This document shows positions 11,715-22,939 of a DNA stretch of 64,000 nt, one piece after another. The stretch is from contig OZ018409.1 of assembly GCA_963969595.1 (NCBI GenBank), positions 2,544,501 through 2,608,500 on the forward strand. Direction: 5' to 3'. The DNA is from Neckera pumila (Eukaryota > Streptophyta > Bryopsida > Hypnales > Neckeraceae). Numbering within the stretch: position 1 is the stretch's first letter; every line of letters starts with the position of its first letter. The position numbers and the translations under genes were made by a program. Under the pieces are notes generated by a model. That model did no database searches, had not been told where the DNA came from, and saw only the letters and a list, made by a program, of their open reading frames with translations.

Positions 11715-14700
11715 ACTAGTCTAGACCGGATCCAATTCCAATAATCCGGAACCAGAAAACGCTTTCCTGATTATACTGCCGATATAGGGTAATTACTATA
11801 TGTATTTAAACTTGAGTTTAACCTCTGGACCAAGAGGGATCCGCAACTTTGGGATTAAGGAAGGAAGCTTAACTCCTACCCTCCGAGTTTAATGTGTCAG
11901 GAGTTTCCACAGAATAAACTTGAAAAAGAAAACTTTGAAAAGAACATTGAGAACAAGACCTTCCTCACAACTAGACCGGAAGGGCTACGCAGGCTAGCAG
12001 GTCACGCAAGACGGTCTAAATTCTCCTACCAAAGGCTACAACGACAAACTACCGGACAATCCACGATCTAGGTAGAGAAGGAGAGTCAGAAAAAGTGGGA
12101 GAGCAGTGGGTGCTTTTTGACAGAAGCCAGTTCTAATCCTCAAAGGAAATCCTATTGTATCATGTCTGCTATTCAATCCTTCCAAGGACTGGATACTTCC
12201 TGCATCCGGGCTTACTCCCTCCTTACCCAAGTCTGCAATCACACTGCTCAAACAAAAACCCGGACAAGTGCAAAGCGTGCAGCACACAATTGTGAATTGG
12301 AAAATACCAATGGGTTTTGCAGATATTCTATTGGGAAAACAAAGTATGGAAATGAATCCGGATCACATCAATAATCCGAGTTTAAATACTAAACTACCAC
12401 TCTAACTCAAAAAGTGTCTATGTCTAATTTCAGCCAAGAGAATGACACTTTTCATTCCTTCCCGGACTGCTAGAGTAGTTGACTTAACTATAGTCCAAAA
12501 AGGTGTCCACCAGAAGTGGATCTTAGATCCTATAATTCCGGAATTAACCCAAATCCTAACTCCTACTTGCCTAAAAACTTTCCTACTGCCAAAATTAGGC
12601 CTGCAGCCCTATCGTCTATGCTACAGTCCTCTACCTACTTCCTGTTCTTTTTTGCCGGTGACTTGCCCGTCCTGGCTGGTCCCTTTCGGGCCAGTGGCTT
12701 CTTTCCGGTCTAAAGCTTGGCAGCTCGTTTGGCCCGAAGTTTGGTCTTCTCTCTGGTCACCTTGGCCTTCATTGCTTGAGTGTTTGCCAATGCCTGGTCT
12801 GGATCAGAGTAAGGCTCCAATTCTTGCTCCGACCCGGACTCTTCTTCCTCCTCATCCCATTTGTTATCTTCTTCTTCCTCCTCCAGAATCTGGGCTGCTT
12901 TCTTCTTGGCCGACGGGGGTTCCGAAGCCTTCCTCTTGTGCACCATCGGGACAGTTTTCACCACCTTGCTTTGAGGGGTTGCTTCACTTCCAATTACCTT
13001 CCGGATTACTCCCTTCCCATGCGAATCTGATGACTGCTCGCGACCGGCTCCCAATTCGGTCTTGACAATGGACTGGATCAGGCCAATCATCCCTCCTTTT
13101 TCTCCAAACTGCACCTTCTTTCCAGGAGTCTTCGGAGAAGACTTAGAAGGTGAGAGGGTACTGAGTTGCTTGGTCTTGGCGCTCTCCCCTGGGACTGACC
13201 CGCCTGGACCGGTTGCTGGTTCCGGTCCCTACACCTTTGCTGGATCCGGCAAATTCACTTCCGTTATCTCCACCGTATCAGGTTCCGGTTCGGTGACTTT
13301 GGTGATCTCCACCTCGGTCTCCTCCGGCTGGTTGGTCTTGACCTCCTGGTGCTCCTCCAAAATAGGTAGGTTAGGTAATACCTGAGGAATCTTCCCCTCG
13401 ATCTTGTCTTCCTTGGCTGGCTGCGAGGCTGGCTCAGTCTCCGGTTCCGGTCTCGGTACAGGATCACCTTGCGGTCTGATTTCGCTCATTACTTCTTGCA
13501 ACTGCTCTAGCGTAGACTCCATCTTCTTGTGGTAAGTCACCATCGCCAAAACCAACTTCGGGGCTAACTGCTTACTCTCCTCCATCACTTGTTCGTCGAA
13601 GAGGTTGGCCTTGTTCACCACTTCTCCCGGATGTTTGATGAAGTCTCGGATTCAGGATAGGGTATCCCGGGTCTGGGTGGAGAATTTCTTCTCACTCTCC
13701 ACTTCTTCATCCTTCTTTCGCAGCTCTTGCCTCAGGACTGCCAGTTGGCTGGCCTGCTTGGCTAGCTTCGCCTTTCCTTCTTGACTCTCCTTTTCCCGAA
13801 TAAGTCGGCTTACTCGAGTTAAGGCCTGGCTCGAGTGAGTGACCTCTACAGTGGTGTAGATGGTCTGCATCACTCTCTTTTCCTTCATATACAGGTTCTT
13901 GAAATCACTCAGCTCTCGTGAAATCCTCTCGAGTGGCTCATCTCTCCAGACCGGATCACTTTCCTTGGTCTGTTCCTCTTCCACTCGATTTTTTCCTCTC
14001 GTATCCTTTTCCTCATTGTCGCCTTCCCTTTCTGACTCACTCAAATCATCCTTACCCTCTTCCTCTTCCTCTTCCTCTTCCTCTTCATGGTGGCGTCACA
14101 AACCATAACACAATCGTGGATCCTTCTCCTTGGGTCGAGGCCATCTCTACCCGTGCTTGGATGCTGCCGGTCTACAATTGACAACCTAGAATAGGAGTAT
14201 GCCTCTCTCTCTCTTTGAGCTGCGCAAACTTTACCACAAAACCTCTCTGCTTGCAGATCCTCCCTTCGAACTAAAGGTCTCCAGAAACTTTCTCTCTCTC
14301 TGTACTTGCACTCTCCTGCGTCGATACTAGTTGGAGACCGGAAACAGGAAGCGTATACTCTCTCCAAGTTTTCAATATGGGCAGGGAAATTTGGATGGCC
14401 AATATCTGAACAGCTGATCCATTAAGAAGGCCAACCACATTCCTTCCTAATGATTCCCTTAATTCAGGGTTTGCCCATTAACCCAGCCCGTTAATTATTA
14501 CCGTTCGCCTATGATTAGAATGTCCCCCTAGGGTTAGGTAGGTCACCGTTGTGGTTTCAGTTCCCGATTCCGGTTTCTTGATCCTTTATAGGCTAATCCG
14601 GGTTCTGGTTCTGATTTTCCGGTACCAATGATTAGCTATTATATCTATTCCTGATCAGCCAACTTCCGGTTTCCGGTCCTAATCACTATATGGTCTATAA
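11715..14700 (-). mobile_element. GC-richer island with coiled-coil frame, probable nested insertion
   Basis: This 3-kb stretch differs from its surroundings: it repeats CCGG-containing words (tccggttccggt and relatives) in the flanks and carries one long, acidic, coiled-coil-like frame in the middle. It falls inside the intron that starts after the exon ending at 14769, which suggests insertion into the older element. I looked for long terminal repeats by comparing the two flanks and saw none convincing, so the element class is open. Confidence 0.4.
12710..14094 (-). pseudogene. Acidic coiled-coil protein, gag-like in style, two stops
   Basis: A minus-strand frame from about 14094 to the stop at 12712-12710 covers roughly 460 codons and is broken only by TGA (13654-13652) and TAG (13231-13229). 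It begins with a Glu run encoded by a (GAGGAA)n tract, passes through heptad-like helices (LAVLRQELRKKDEEVE; STLEQLQEVMSEI), a Pro/Glu/Thr-rich section and a Lys/Arg-rich tail with KKKAAQI. No zinc knuckle, protease or polymerase motif is seen. Low-complexity composition makes family assignment unsafe; a retroelement gag or a structural nuclear protein are both possible. Confidence 0.45.
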
Positions 14701-14768
14701 TTACTTTACAAAACAAAAAAAATTACTGCAAAGAGGAATATTATCCTTCTATCTATAATTATATTTAC

Positions 14769-15085
14769 TAAGATAGGGATTCCAGGTTCCCACATAGCAT
14801 CTGCACATGTCTTTGGCGTGCCCTCTTGTGTAGCTGACATGTCCAATGGCGACATGTCAGTGCAGGTCTGCTTGAAATTTGTTGATGGCGTCGAGAGTTG
14901 GGACGCAAAGGCATTACAGGAACCATCAATGTCTGGCTGTACACAAGCTGGACTGAAGTCAGATCCTTCATGGCCAAACTTCATGATCTTTGGGATGATG
15001 ACCTTGGTGCCTTCCGGAAAGCATTTCGACACCGTGCTATCTGTAGCAGATGTACTTGGAGCGCCATCACGTCCTCGGGAGCAAC
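14769..15085 (-). pseudogene. Hypothetical exon of the composite element
   Basis: A minus-strand exon is bounded by an acceptor (ctgtag, 15086) and a donor GTAAATAT after 14769. It encodes Cys/Thr/Ser-rich sequence including SKCFPEGTKVIIPKIMKFG, with no stop. I do not recognise it. It lies between the zinc-finger exon (upstream on this strand) and the GC-richer island, and may belong to the same gene. Confidence 0.35.
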
Positions 15086-15607
15086 CTACAGAAGTAAAAC
15101 ACAGTGGAGTGAGTCATGCCATGACTATGGAATTCAGTACATTAGACAAAGCAACACCAACAAAAATTCAAACGAAGTGAGAGGAACAACCTATACTCGC
15201 TTACGTTAGTATTAATGGTATTTACAAGATGGTCTATGCAATGCATAGTGCTCATAGTATTGACGGTAGTGAAGATAGGTACAAGAACAAGTACTTCAGG
15301 AGTACGGAGGAGACAGTTTATCATGTCATGAAACAGAAGACAACAAAGTGCACAATGCGTTTATGGTGCACCAAGTACAAGTCAGACACCGTTGCAATAT
15401 TTGAATTGCAGATACTATGGACTCTATGTGTTACGATTGCGGGCAGACTATACTACTGCCCTGTATAGTGTTTCAAAATGTAGACCACAATAGTTCTTAA
15501 CATGCTTCACAACGATTGAAAGAGTATCACAAAAATGAAAGTAGCCTTCCACTTGTGCAAACTGGAGGGTAGTGATCATTAGTGAAGGGACTAGAAGTCG
15601 TCATTAC

Positions 15608-16366
15608 CTACAAGTGCCTTCCGTTGCCCGCAAATTCGTGTATCCCAGGCTGCACCTGTGGGAGTTCCTTGTTGCACATTATCTGCATGGCCAGCACGAA
15701 GTTTGTCGTATTGCCCGAAACCCCAACTACTATACCACGTAGGGGGAACAAGACCACAATCAGGCACAGCACATTCTACAGTGCTCCTGAACTAGTGACA
15801 CGCACACCATGGATGGTAAACATAGGTGCATGGGCAAAGAATGATGTCCCAGAGTGGGAAACCTTGGAAGCAAAGGCAACACTCCAAAATAGGCGGCAGC
15901 ACAGGTTCAACATTAGTGGGAACCAGAACATCTTCACTGCTGCTGGATGGCCATGGACGCATCACACATGTATCCTTCCCTAGAGTGAGGTCCATCAAAT
16001 ATGTTTTCAAAGTGCCTAGGCGAGTGATGTTGCCCTTCAATGCAGTAGAGGCTTCACGCAATTGACTCTCCAATGCATTCTTAGATGCTTTGAATGTTGA
16101 CAATTTCTTGACATTTGAATAGAACATCTTCATAATGGGCGCCATGCTTGCTTCATTTGGAGGAGGACAGCTGTCATCTCCAGCAAGGACAATGTTGCAA
16201 TCCTCTCTCGCCTCAATCAACGATGACTTGAACTGCTCCACAAGGTGGAAGGAAGCCTCCCACTGCACAGCAGCTTGAGCAGCCTTGGCCTTGACGTTGT
16301 TCACTTCCTGCTATAAGCGCTCCACCTCAGCCTCCACAATGTGGACAAGTTCTGTTATTTTTCCTT
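15608..16366 (-). pseudogene. Coiled-coil and treble-clef zinc-finger protein, two stops
   Basis: A single minus-strand frame reads helices (ELVHIVEAEVERL, KASKNALESQLREASTALKG) followed by a Cys/His cluster CCLCFQGFPLWDIILCPCTYVYHPWC and, after a TAG, FRSTVECAVPDCG. The spacing C-x2-C, C-x-C, H-x2-C, C-x4-C resembles a RING/PHD-like treble clef. TAG codons at 16313-16311 and 15794-15792 break it; both sit where CAG (Gln) would continue the frame. The 3' end has a plausible donor (GTAATG) after 15608; the 5' edge is uncertain. Function unknown; by position it could be an upstream part of the minus-strand SET gene. Confidence 0.45.
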
Positions 16367-17237
16367 TTTTGCATAACAAAGACATGGCACACAGAATGAG
16401 CACAATGACAGAAGACCATAGGACTCTTCATTGACCACAACAATAGAAGAACAGTACAAACACGTTTGCCAGGTGACATTAACGTGCAAATGCAGACCAG
16501 GAAAAAAGTGTATAGGGTGCATAACAATCGGGAATCCGCGACCTCGTACTTGTGGTACTCTGGAGGACTGGACAAGTACATGAAAGAACACACCACAAGT
16601 ACTTCAAGTACAATGTTCAGAACGGCTACCGCGGCCCAGTATACTCTTAGTGCACTGAAGGACTGAATTGGCTACAGAAGAGCAGTGCGTAAGGGTGAAG
16701 GTCAGTACTGAGGAATAGTGGAAGTGCTACAACGTAGTTGGCGAAGGACATGGAACCTGTGCATGTCGTAATAAGAAGGTCCATTTCAGCATTATTTGAG
16801 CATGCCGTGCACTACAGTGGCTGTGTCGTGTACCACAACAAACAAGGGAGTACTGACAGGGAGAGGGCATATTTGCTATGAAGAACTGCACTAAAGTTAT
16901 TCTACTCTACTATTACTGCTCTATACTGTACACATGACAGTTTGAAGCACTGACTACACAGTGTACCAGTGCAGACCAGTAGTGACTGCAAATGTGAGCA
17001 CCAGGAGTACTTGCATGCTAAAAGTACAGGGCAAAGTACCAGCGACTGAACATGCAGCAAGTAGGCAACATCCACTACATTGTTATGCACTCGTTTTATT
17101 GAATTCCCTACTGGACAGTACTGCTACCAATGCTTACCTACAACTAAGAGGAAATGTTCTGTACAAGAAACAGGCATGTCATTTCATTTACAGGTACAAC
17201 GCAAACTTTCTGCTCACAAGTGGTGCGCACGTATGCT

Positions 17238-18377
17238 TCATAGGAGAGAAGTCAAAATCAGGAGAGAGTAGTACTTGGCTGTGACCTCTTCACTGTGGGT
17301 GTTGGCATCATGTCGTAGGAAAAAATAAGGCTTCCTGTCAGCAGTTGCTGCGCCCTCTGTAGTCACTCCTGCGGACAAGTCCAGCACTTGAACTTTCTCA
17401 CCAACACCATCCGCATACTCCATCAACCCCTCTGCAGCGTAAAGATCACGTACTGGCACGTCGAGGACTTTGGCCAATCGTTGCATGCAGGCCTTCAGTC
17501 TTCTGTAGTAGGACTTTCGCTGGAGTGAATTTGTCTCCGTTTCAAACTCCGCCCAATTGACCTTCTCTTCTCTCACCTTCTCCAGAACAAATCCAATGGC
17601 GAACTCCTTTGCCACAAGAGTGGATGGCTGCGTCTTCTGGTAGCACTTGCAATAAAGTTCCTCTACCTCTTTTTGGTCAGATTGAGACAGTTTCTCAATC
17701 AGAGAGAACCCATTTCTGGATTTCTCTGGACCAAAAACATCTTCTACCTCCTCCAAGGTGATGTTCTTTCCAATCTTCAATTTGTGGATGTTTGTTCCTT
17801 CATTGTGAAGGCCAAATGCTGATGCAAAATGTGTGGAAGTCATCGCTGGAGGGGGCCTTTTGTCGTTGGCGGCCAGTGACGCCAACTCCTTGCGGCAGTC
17901 ATATTCGGAATAGTCCTCTTCTCTTTTCTTGGTTCTACGTGCAAGTGCAGCAGTTGCCCTTGTGATGACAACATTGTCCTTGCTGTGCACATCTTCTTCG
18001 CCCTCTGCCTGACCACCGGGAGCACCCTGACCACCATCTGATGAGCCTGAAGAAGTGCTATCGCTACGTGCCACAGAGGTGACCTTCTTCCTTCTCGGAG
18101 TAGTGGCCTTGTCCTTCATGGAAGTGGTCCGAGCAGTGACAGCCGAGACCGTAAACTGCCCAGACTATCTTTTCTTCTTCTCGCCTGCATGACCTGATTT
18201 TGATGGAAGCAGCGTAGTTGACTTCGCCTTCACTATAGCATCCTTCTTTGGAAGTTTCTTCTTTGCATATACAATGGCTTCCTTCGACTCTCCGCTATCA
18301 TCTGATCTCGCATCCTCTGACAGCACTTCTTCCACAGCTGGTTGTTGCCGAATTGGAATTTTCTTCATTTTCTCCAT
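17238..18377 (-). pseudogene. Lysine-rich, probably nuclear protein with one stop
   Basis: A frame from ATG 18377 runs to 17238 with only one break, TAG at 18167-18165. The N-terminal third is basic and low-complexity (KKLPKKD, PRRKKVT) and suggests nuclear location. The C-terminal part is ordered, with KIGKNITLEEVEDVFGPEKS and YRRLKACMQRLAKVLDVPV, and looks like a helical domain I cannot name. It is the most 5' coding segment of the minus-strand set in the composite element. The last 20 or so codons may already be intron. Confidence 0.45.
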
Positions 18378-19317
18378 ATCGAATCCTTCGTTGCTTCCGT
18401 CTATCTTTCAAATGACAAGCAAGACATGAGCGGCTGACATGATTGGCAGAGGAGAACCATGTCACTATGAATTTGCATGAACAATTAAAAAAATAGAGGA
18501 AATCTATAATCACTGTAGGTTACCAAAACCGCTGACATGTGAGGAACAATGAAGGTTGAGTGACTATGGAATGGCAGTGGCAGTAGGACTAAAAGTACTA
18601 AGTAGTACTGCAGCGGACCTGCCCCTAGTACTTCTGAGTACTTTGTGCATCCCATATGCACTGAAAACCCTAACTTGCAAAAAAACTAAGAAGCACTTTT
18701 CGTTCAAGAGCGCAACAGGGGACCTTTGCATAGCAGTTCTGAAGTCCTACATTGTCATCCAGTCTTTCCACTCACAATAGCACTACGCTCAAAAACCCTA
18801 AACCACAGCGTACAACAGACTTGCAGTTGGTCGACCTCCAGACTAACACTAGGTGGAAACACTAAAACAGGAAAAATAAAGGACAAACACAACGGCGCTA
18901 CATCACCACACGACAGCATACAAGCTCTTCCAAGCCGACTAGGTGCGGTTATGCGTGTGAGGAAGGGTAAAACGACAGAACAAACTCAGAAGCCCACCAC
19001 ATGGGGCGTCGTTGAACCTTCTACCACTGATAGTTGCACGGGAAGGCCATTCCTTTGTACATCTGAACATGTACCTGTTTGGCCAAAAAGGAATCCCAAA
19101 AAAATGGAAGAGAAGTTTGGCAGAACTTATCTAATGCCTTGTCCTTCGAAGTTGCCCTCTCACAGCGCGGATGACCACAGCTCCAGCATCGTCAACGCCT
19201 GAAAGGTCTGCCTTCCCTTACTCCGTAAAGCACGTCCCCTCCTCCAACACCGCGCACTGCAAACTCCTCCAACACCACGCCCGCCCTACCGCCCTCAATC
19301 CTGAACTCTGAAGCAAG

Positions 19318-19341
19318 GAAACCCTAAACCCTAACCCGCGA
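19318..19341 (+). repeat. Short telomere-like tract
   Basis: Three CCCTAA-type units (aaaccctaaaccctaaccc) lie at the right end of the composite element. Such telobox-like words are common in plant 5' leaders, and here may mark a promoter for the minus-strand genes. Confidence 0.5.
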
Positions 19342-19629
19342 CAATAAGAGCGCTTCTACCCATGTCACTGTGATGTCGTCCCACAGCGGAACCACATTGC
19401 CACGCGCACGCACTCGAGCATGAAGCGCAAGATCTTCCAACAATCAACTACGCGTCAAGAAACTATAGACCATGCCCTCTCACGCTCAACACTGCGAACC
19501 TCTCCGATGTCCAAAACCCTAGTCTCCCCACTTCAACAACAACAACGTTGAGCAATTCGAGAGAGACGAAGTGAAGAAGGCCGGATGAAAGTCGACAACT
19601 GAATCCTTTCCTCTGGAAGTCATTCATGC

Positions 19630-19900
19630 AACTACCCAAAAGTTGCTTTTTCCTTAATTCCGCCCTGCTGAAATTACAATAGCAGTGACGCAGGAACCCA
19701 AAATTCCGAATAAAAAATTATTAAACAAATTTTATTTATTTATTTTTAATCTTAAAAGAAAAATTTTAATTTTTTTAAAATATAATATTCTGCAAAACTT
19801 GATTGCTTCGGCGAGCAGTTAGAGACTCTCACTGCTCACCAAGAGCAATTTCGAAGTTGACAGGCCATGCAAAGAATAGCATGGCATGTCAACTTTGGAC
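19630..19900 (+). repeat. Two-hairpin dispersed repeat, copy B
   Basis: Stem 1 is GAGCAGT/ACTGCTC (19813-19819 with 19831-19837). Stem 2 is long: AAGTTGACA/TGTCAACTT (19854-19862 with 19887-19895) enclosing CCATGC/GCATGG (19865-19870 with 19879-19884). The 5' text (ctgaaattacaa..cagtgacgcaggaa) matches copies A and C. Confidence 0.75.
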
Positions 19901-19906
19901 GGCCCT

Positions 19907-20339
19907 TTAACCTCTAAAAGCCCAAGGGGTTTGGACAAAATACAAATGTGTTATAAAATATAAGTTCTAAAACTTTTTTGAAGTTTGCATCAAAAAGATA
20001 ATTTGAAGCACAAAAAGTAGAAAATATCCGTAAGGTCAAAATTATAAAATTATTTTTAGATTTTTTTAAAATGAATTTTGAAGATATAACTTCAAAAATT
20101 TACCAAAAATACAATTTCTATTTTTAGCATTTGAATTTTTTGACTGGCCAAAATTGTGGTCCCTATTGATTTGTGAAAAAATGCATGAGATCTAGTAATG
20201 AGAACACCAATACTTTCCCCATATAGTAAGTTTTTCAACACTAAGCAAATCTAGACACTTTGTGCTATTTCTCTTTTAGTTTTTGTATGACCATAGCAAT
20301 CTGAGTTTTGAGTATAAATATTGATAGACAATCCAATCT

Positions 20340-20370
<31 letters not shown>

Positions 20371-20452
20371 TTTTTTTTTTTTTTTTGCCCGAAAATTTTG
20401 CACGAAGTTGGGCAGCGACCAAAAAATGGTCGTTTGAGCTCTTAGGGGTTAA
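19907..20452 (+). mobile_element. TTAA-flanked non-autonomous element
   Basis: Begins TTAACCTCTAAAAGCCC (19907) and ends GAGCTCTTAGGGGTTAA (20452), the inverted terminal motif of this family. Inside is a homopolymer junction of about 25 A then 16 T (20346-20386) that could fold back. It abuts hairpin repeat B. No ORF. Confidence 0.55.
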
Positions 20453-22805
20453 GGAGTTGAATGTTTTTGTAATGTTTCAATTTGGAGAGGCCCTTCAAAG
20501 GGTTGATATTTTCTCTAATGAGAAGTCACTTCCTAAAGGTTCATGCCAGTTTCACCAACAAAAGCATTCTTAGATTGCCATTTCTAGTGCAAAGAGCTAT
20601 CGACAATGCAAAAAACTATTTTTTTGCATATTCAACTATAAGATCTTGCATTAGACTTGTATCAAAATTTGTAGAAGATTGTTGCAAAAATGATTGGCTA
20701 TTTTTGTTCCATTTTGACCAATACTATTAGCTTTTTGCATACAAATTTGAAAAATTAAATTAAAACTTGTAGAACACTAAAAACATCATATCACCAAAGT
20801 TTTAGACCTAAAAGAAATCTATGTTAAAATTTATCCACAAAAAAGAAAGAAATGAAAATTTGAAAAAAATACATACTTGACATTTTAATTTGTAAAAATT
20901 AATTTTCAAATAAACTAAAAGATGTCCATTTGGAAAGACTTCATGGTAAATAGATTTCACCAAAAACATGATATTGAAACCATCTTCAATGTTTAGAATT
21001 GTGTGCGCAAGGGAGCCCTTATTGCATGGATGTAGAAGACATAAAATAAAATATTTTTAAATGTCCCATAGTAGGAACATGAGTTTCTACTATGGAAATA
21101 GATTGTAGAAATCTTAGCTCTATATCATTAAATTTGGGGATTCCATAATACCAAAAAAAATATGAAATATTATTACACTCAAGAGAGGTATCTCTAATAA
21201 ATATTTCAACTTCATGCAAGTCATGTTCCAAAACTTATTGCAAAAGAAAGCTTCGCCACTCCCTTTGTGACAATATTCTAGTATCGGTGTTTCTTGCAAC
21301 GACCCTGGAATAAAATTTGGACCCTGATGTAGCTAATTTGATAAAGTAGATTGAATGATATTAGTATTCAAAGTGAAAAGAAAAGTTTTTTTGTACCTTG
21401 TTCAAAGTACAAGTTTTTAGACTTGGAATTCCCTTCCCTTAGATTTTTTTTGCACTAAAGAGCTTTGGGGTTTAAATCTCTATGATGGGGAATTTAGTTG
21501 AAAATTCAATACTTTTTTTATTGTTTTTTGTCTTAAAAAAACCATTCAGGAGATGATATTACAGAATGGAAGGAAAAATAAAATCTTTAATAGTTCTAAA
21601 ATGGAATTCAAACAAGTCAATTGTAACAATAGGATTGTAAGTTGAAGCAAATAATCTACAACCTAAGTATATATATATTCTTAATAATAAAAGTTGAGTT
21701 CAAAATTAAATCTTATGCAATATTTTCTAGGAAGATACCTTGATTGTGGGGAAAAAATTAAAATAATTGAAATTCAAGTTTTTATGTTTTTTCTCTTTTG
21801 CCCAGATTTGAGCTTTTTGACCTTAGGATGGCATAAATTTTTTTCCTATGCACCAAATAAAATAAAATTATAATCCTTGAAATTCAAAAAATATTGAAAC
21901 AAATTACAATATTTGTCATCATTGGAATCTGTCACAAATCTTGAAAAAAACATTCTAGAGCTATGATCCTTTTGAGGGTCTCGATTTGAAGGAGGTCAAT
22001 TTTGATTATGCAATTTTGTGTATGTAATTTTTGTATGTATTGGCTCTAAGTATACAGTAGTTGACAAAAAAAATGAGGTTTAGGAAACATTTAGGCATTG
22101 GTGTAAAAGGCCATAGTTACAGTTTGGCATTTTTTAATACATTTACCCACTTTTTTTTTTATAGGCTTGAAATTGCCTACTTTTTTTGAGTCAATTGGCC
22201 AATAAATTGCCAAAAAACACACAATTGTGTTGATGTGTGATGTGTCTTTGTATAACAATTCTATTAATACACAAAAATATAAGAAAATATCTCCATTCTT
22301 TATTATCTCAATACACTAGTAGTAAATGTTCAAAATGTACTAAACTAATACTGATGAAATTTAGTTTAAACCCCGGGTCTAAATCACATTCATTGATTTA
22401 TAAATGCTGTAAGATTTTACTCTTGATGAATATTTTTATTACCAATTATGTTTACAGGGATCCCCTCTTTGAATAGTGTAGATATTTGCACTCTTGGTAC
22501 AAATCTATCAAAAGTAGAAACTTATACTTAGATACAAAATTATACTATAGCTCCAAAAATTTTATACTATAGCTAATCTTCATCAAAAGTAAAATCTTAT
22601 ACTATAGCTACAAAAAAAATTGGGACATTCCAGGGCAGAGTGACTAAAGCTAGTGAACCAAATCTCACAATTATCTCAAAAGAAGAATTCGCCATTTTGA
22701 CAAAATATATTAATGTGCAGTCAAGAACAAGGATTGAAGTAAATAATGGAAGATCCATCAGGAAAATTTTTAGCTCTCCAGAAGGCCACGAGTTTGGCAC
22801 CCACC
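20453..22805. other. Repeat-derived AT-rich stretch without genes
   Basis: Sequence after 20570 (gccatttctagtgcaaagag and the next 150 bases) resembles 34930-35080, so part of it is another decayed TTAA-family copy. Short frames (for example 22237-22476) look like chance. Nothing else is supported. Confidence 0.45.
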
Positions 22806-22939
22806 TGGTGCAATTATGAAAAAAAAAAAAAAAAAAAAATTATTTTTTGATATTTAAAAATTGGGTGCTGACGTGGCACTAGTGCCACATCAGATTTATA
22901 TTTTTTTAATATATTTTTATTCATTCTGAAATTGCACCA
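22806..22939. mobile_element. Small fold-back element (MITE-like)
   Basis: TGGTGCAATT (22806-22815) and AATTGCACCA (22930-22939) are perfect inverted ends of a 134-bp unit whose exact middle is the palindrome GTGGCACTAGTGCCAC (22873-22888). A poly(A) run lies in the left arm. Confidence 0.6.

Larger units (their letters stand above)
3530..19350. mobile_element. Large decayed composite DNA element with transposase-like and SET genes
   Basis: This block is less AT-rich than its flanks and contains all the broken DDE-like, zinc-finger, lysine-rich and SET reading frames of the left third of the window. The hexamer AGTACT recurs visibly across it: three times in 3537-3572, clusters at 5230-5460 and 8078-8115, and again at 10883-10950, 16590-17275 and 18590-18650. 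The transposase-like gene runs rightward and the SET module leftward, so their 3' ends converge near 7.9-8.5 kb. I could not find terminal inverted repeats or a target-site duplication, so both borders are approximate and a single-element origin is inference. Hairpin repeats A and B lie just outside the two ends in the same orientation. Confidence 0.5.

Noticed and set aside
12442..13065. A 207-codon + strand open frame rich in Pro, Leu and Ser
   Set aside because: It is the complement of the acidic coiled-coil frame on the minus strand; composition on the minus strand (charged heptads) is protein-like and this one is not.
11700..14720. A pair of long terminal repeats around the coiled-coil island
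   Set aside because: The two flanks share CCGG-rich words but I could not align them over any useful length.
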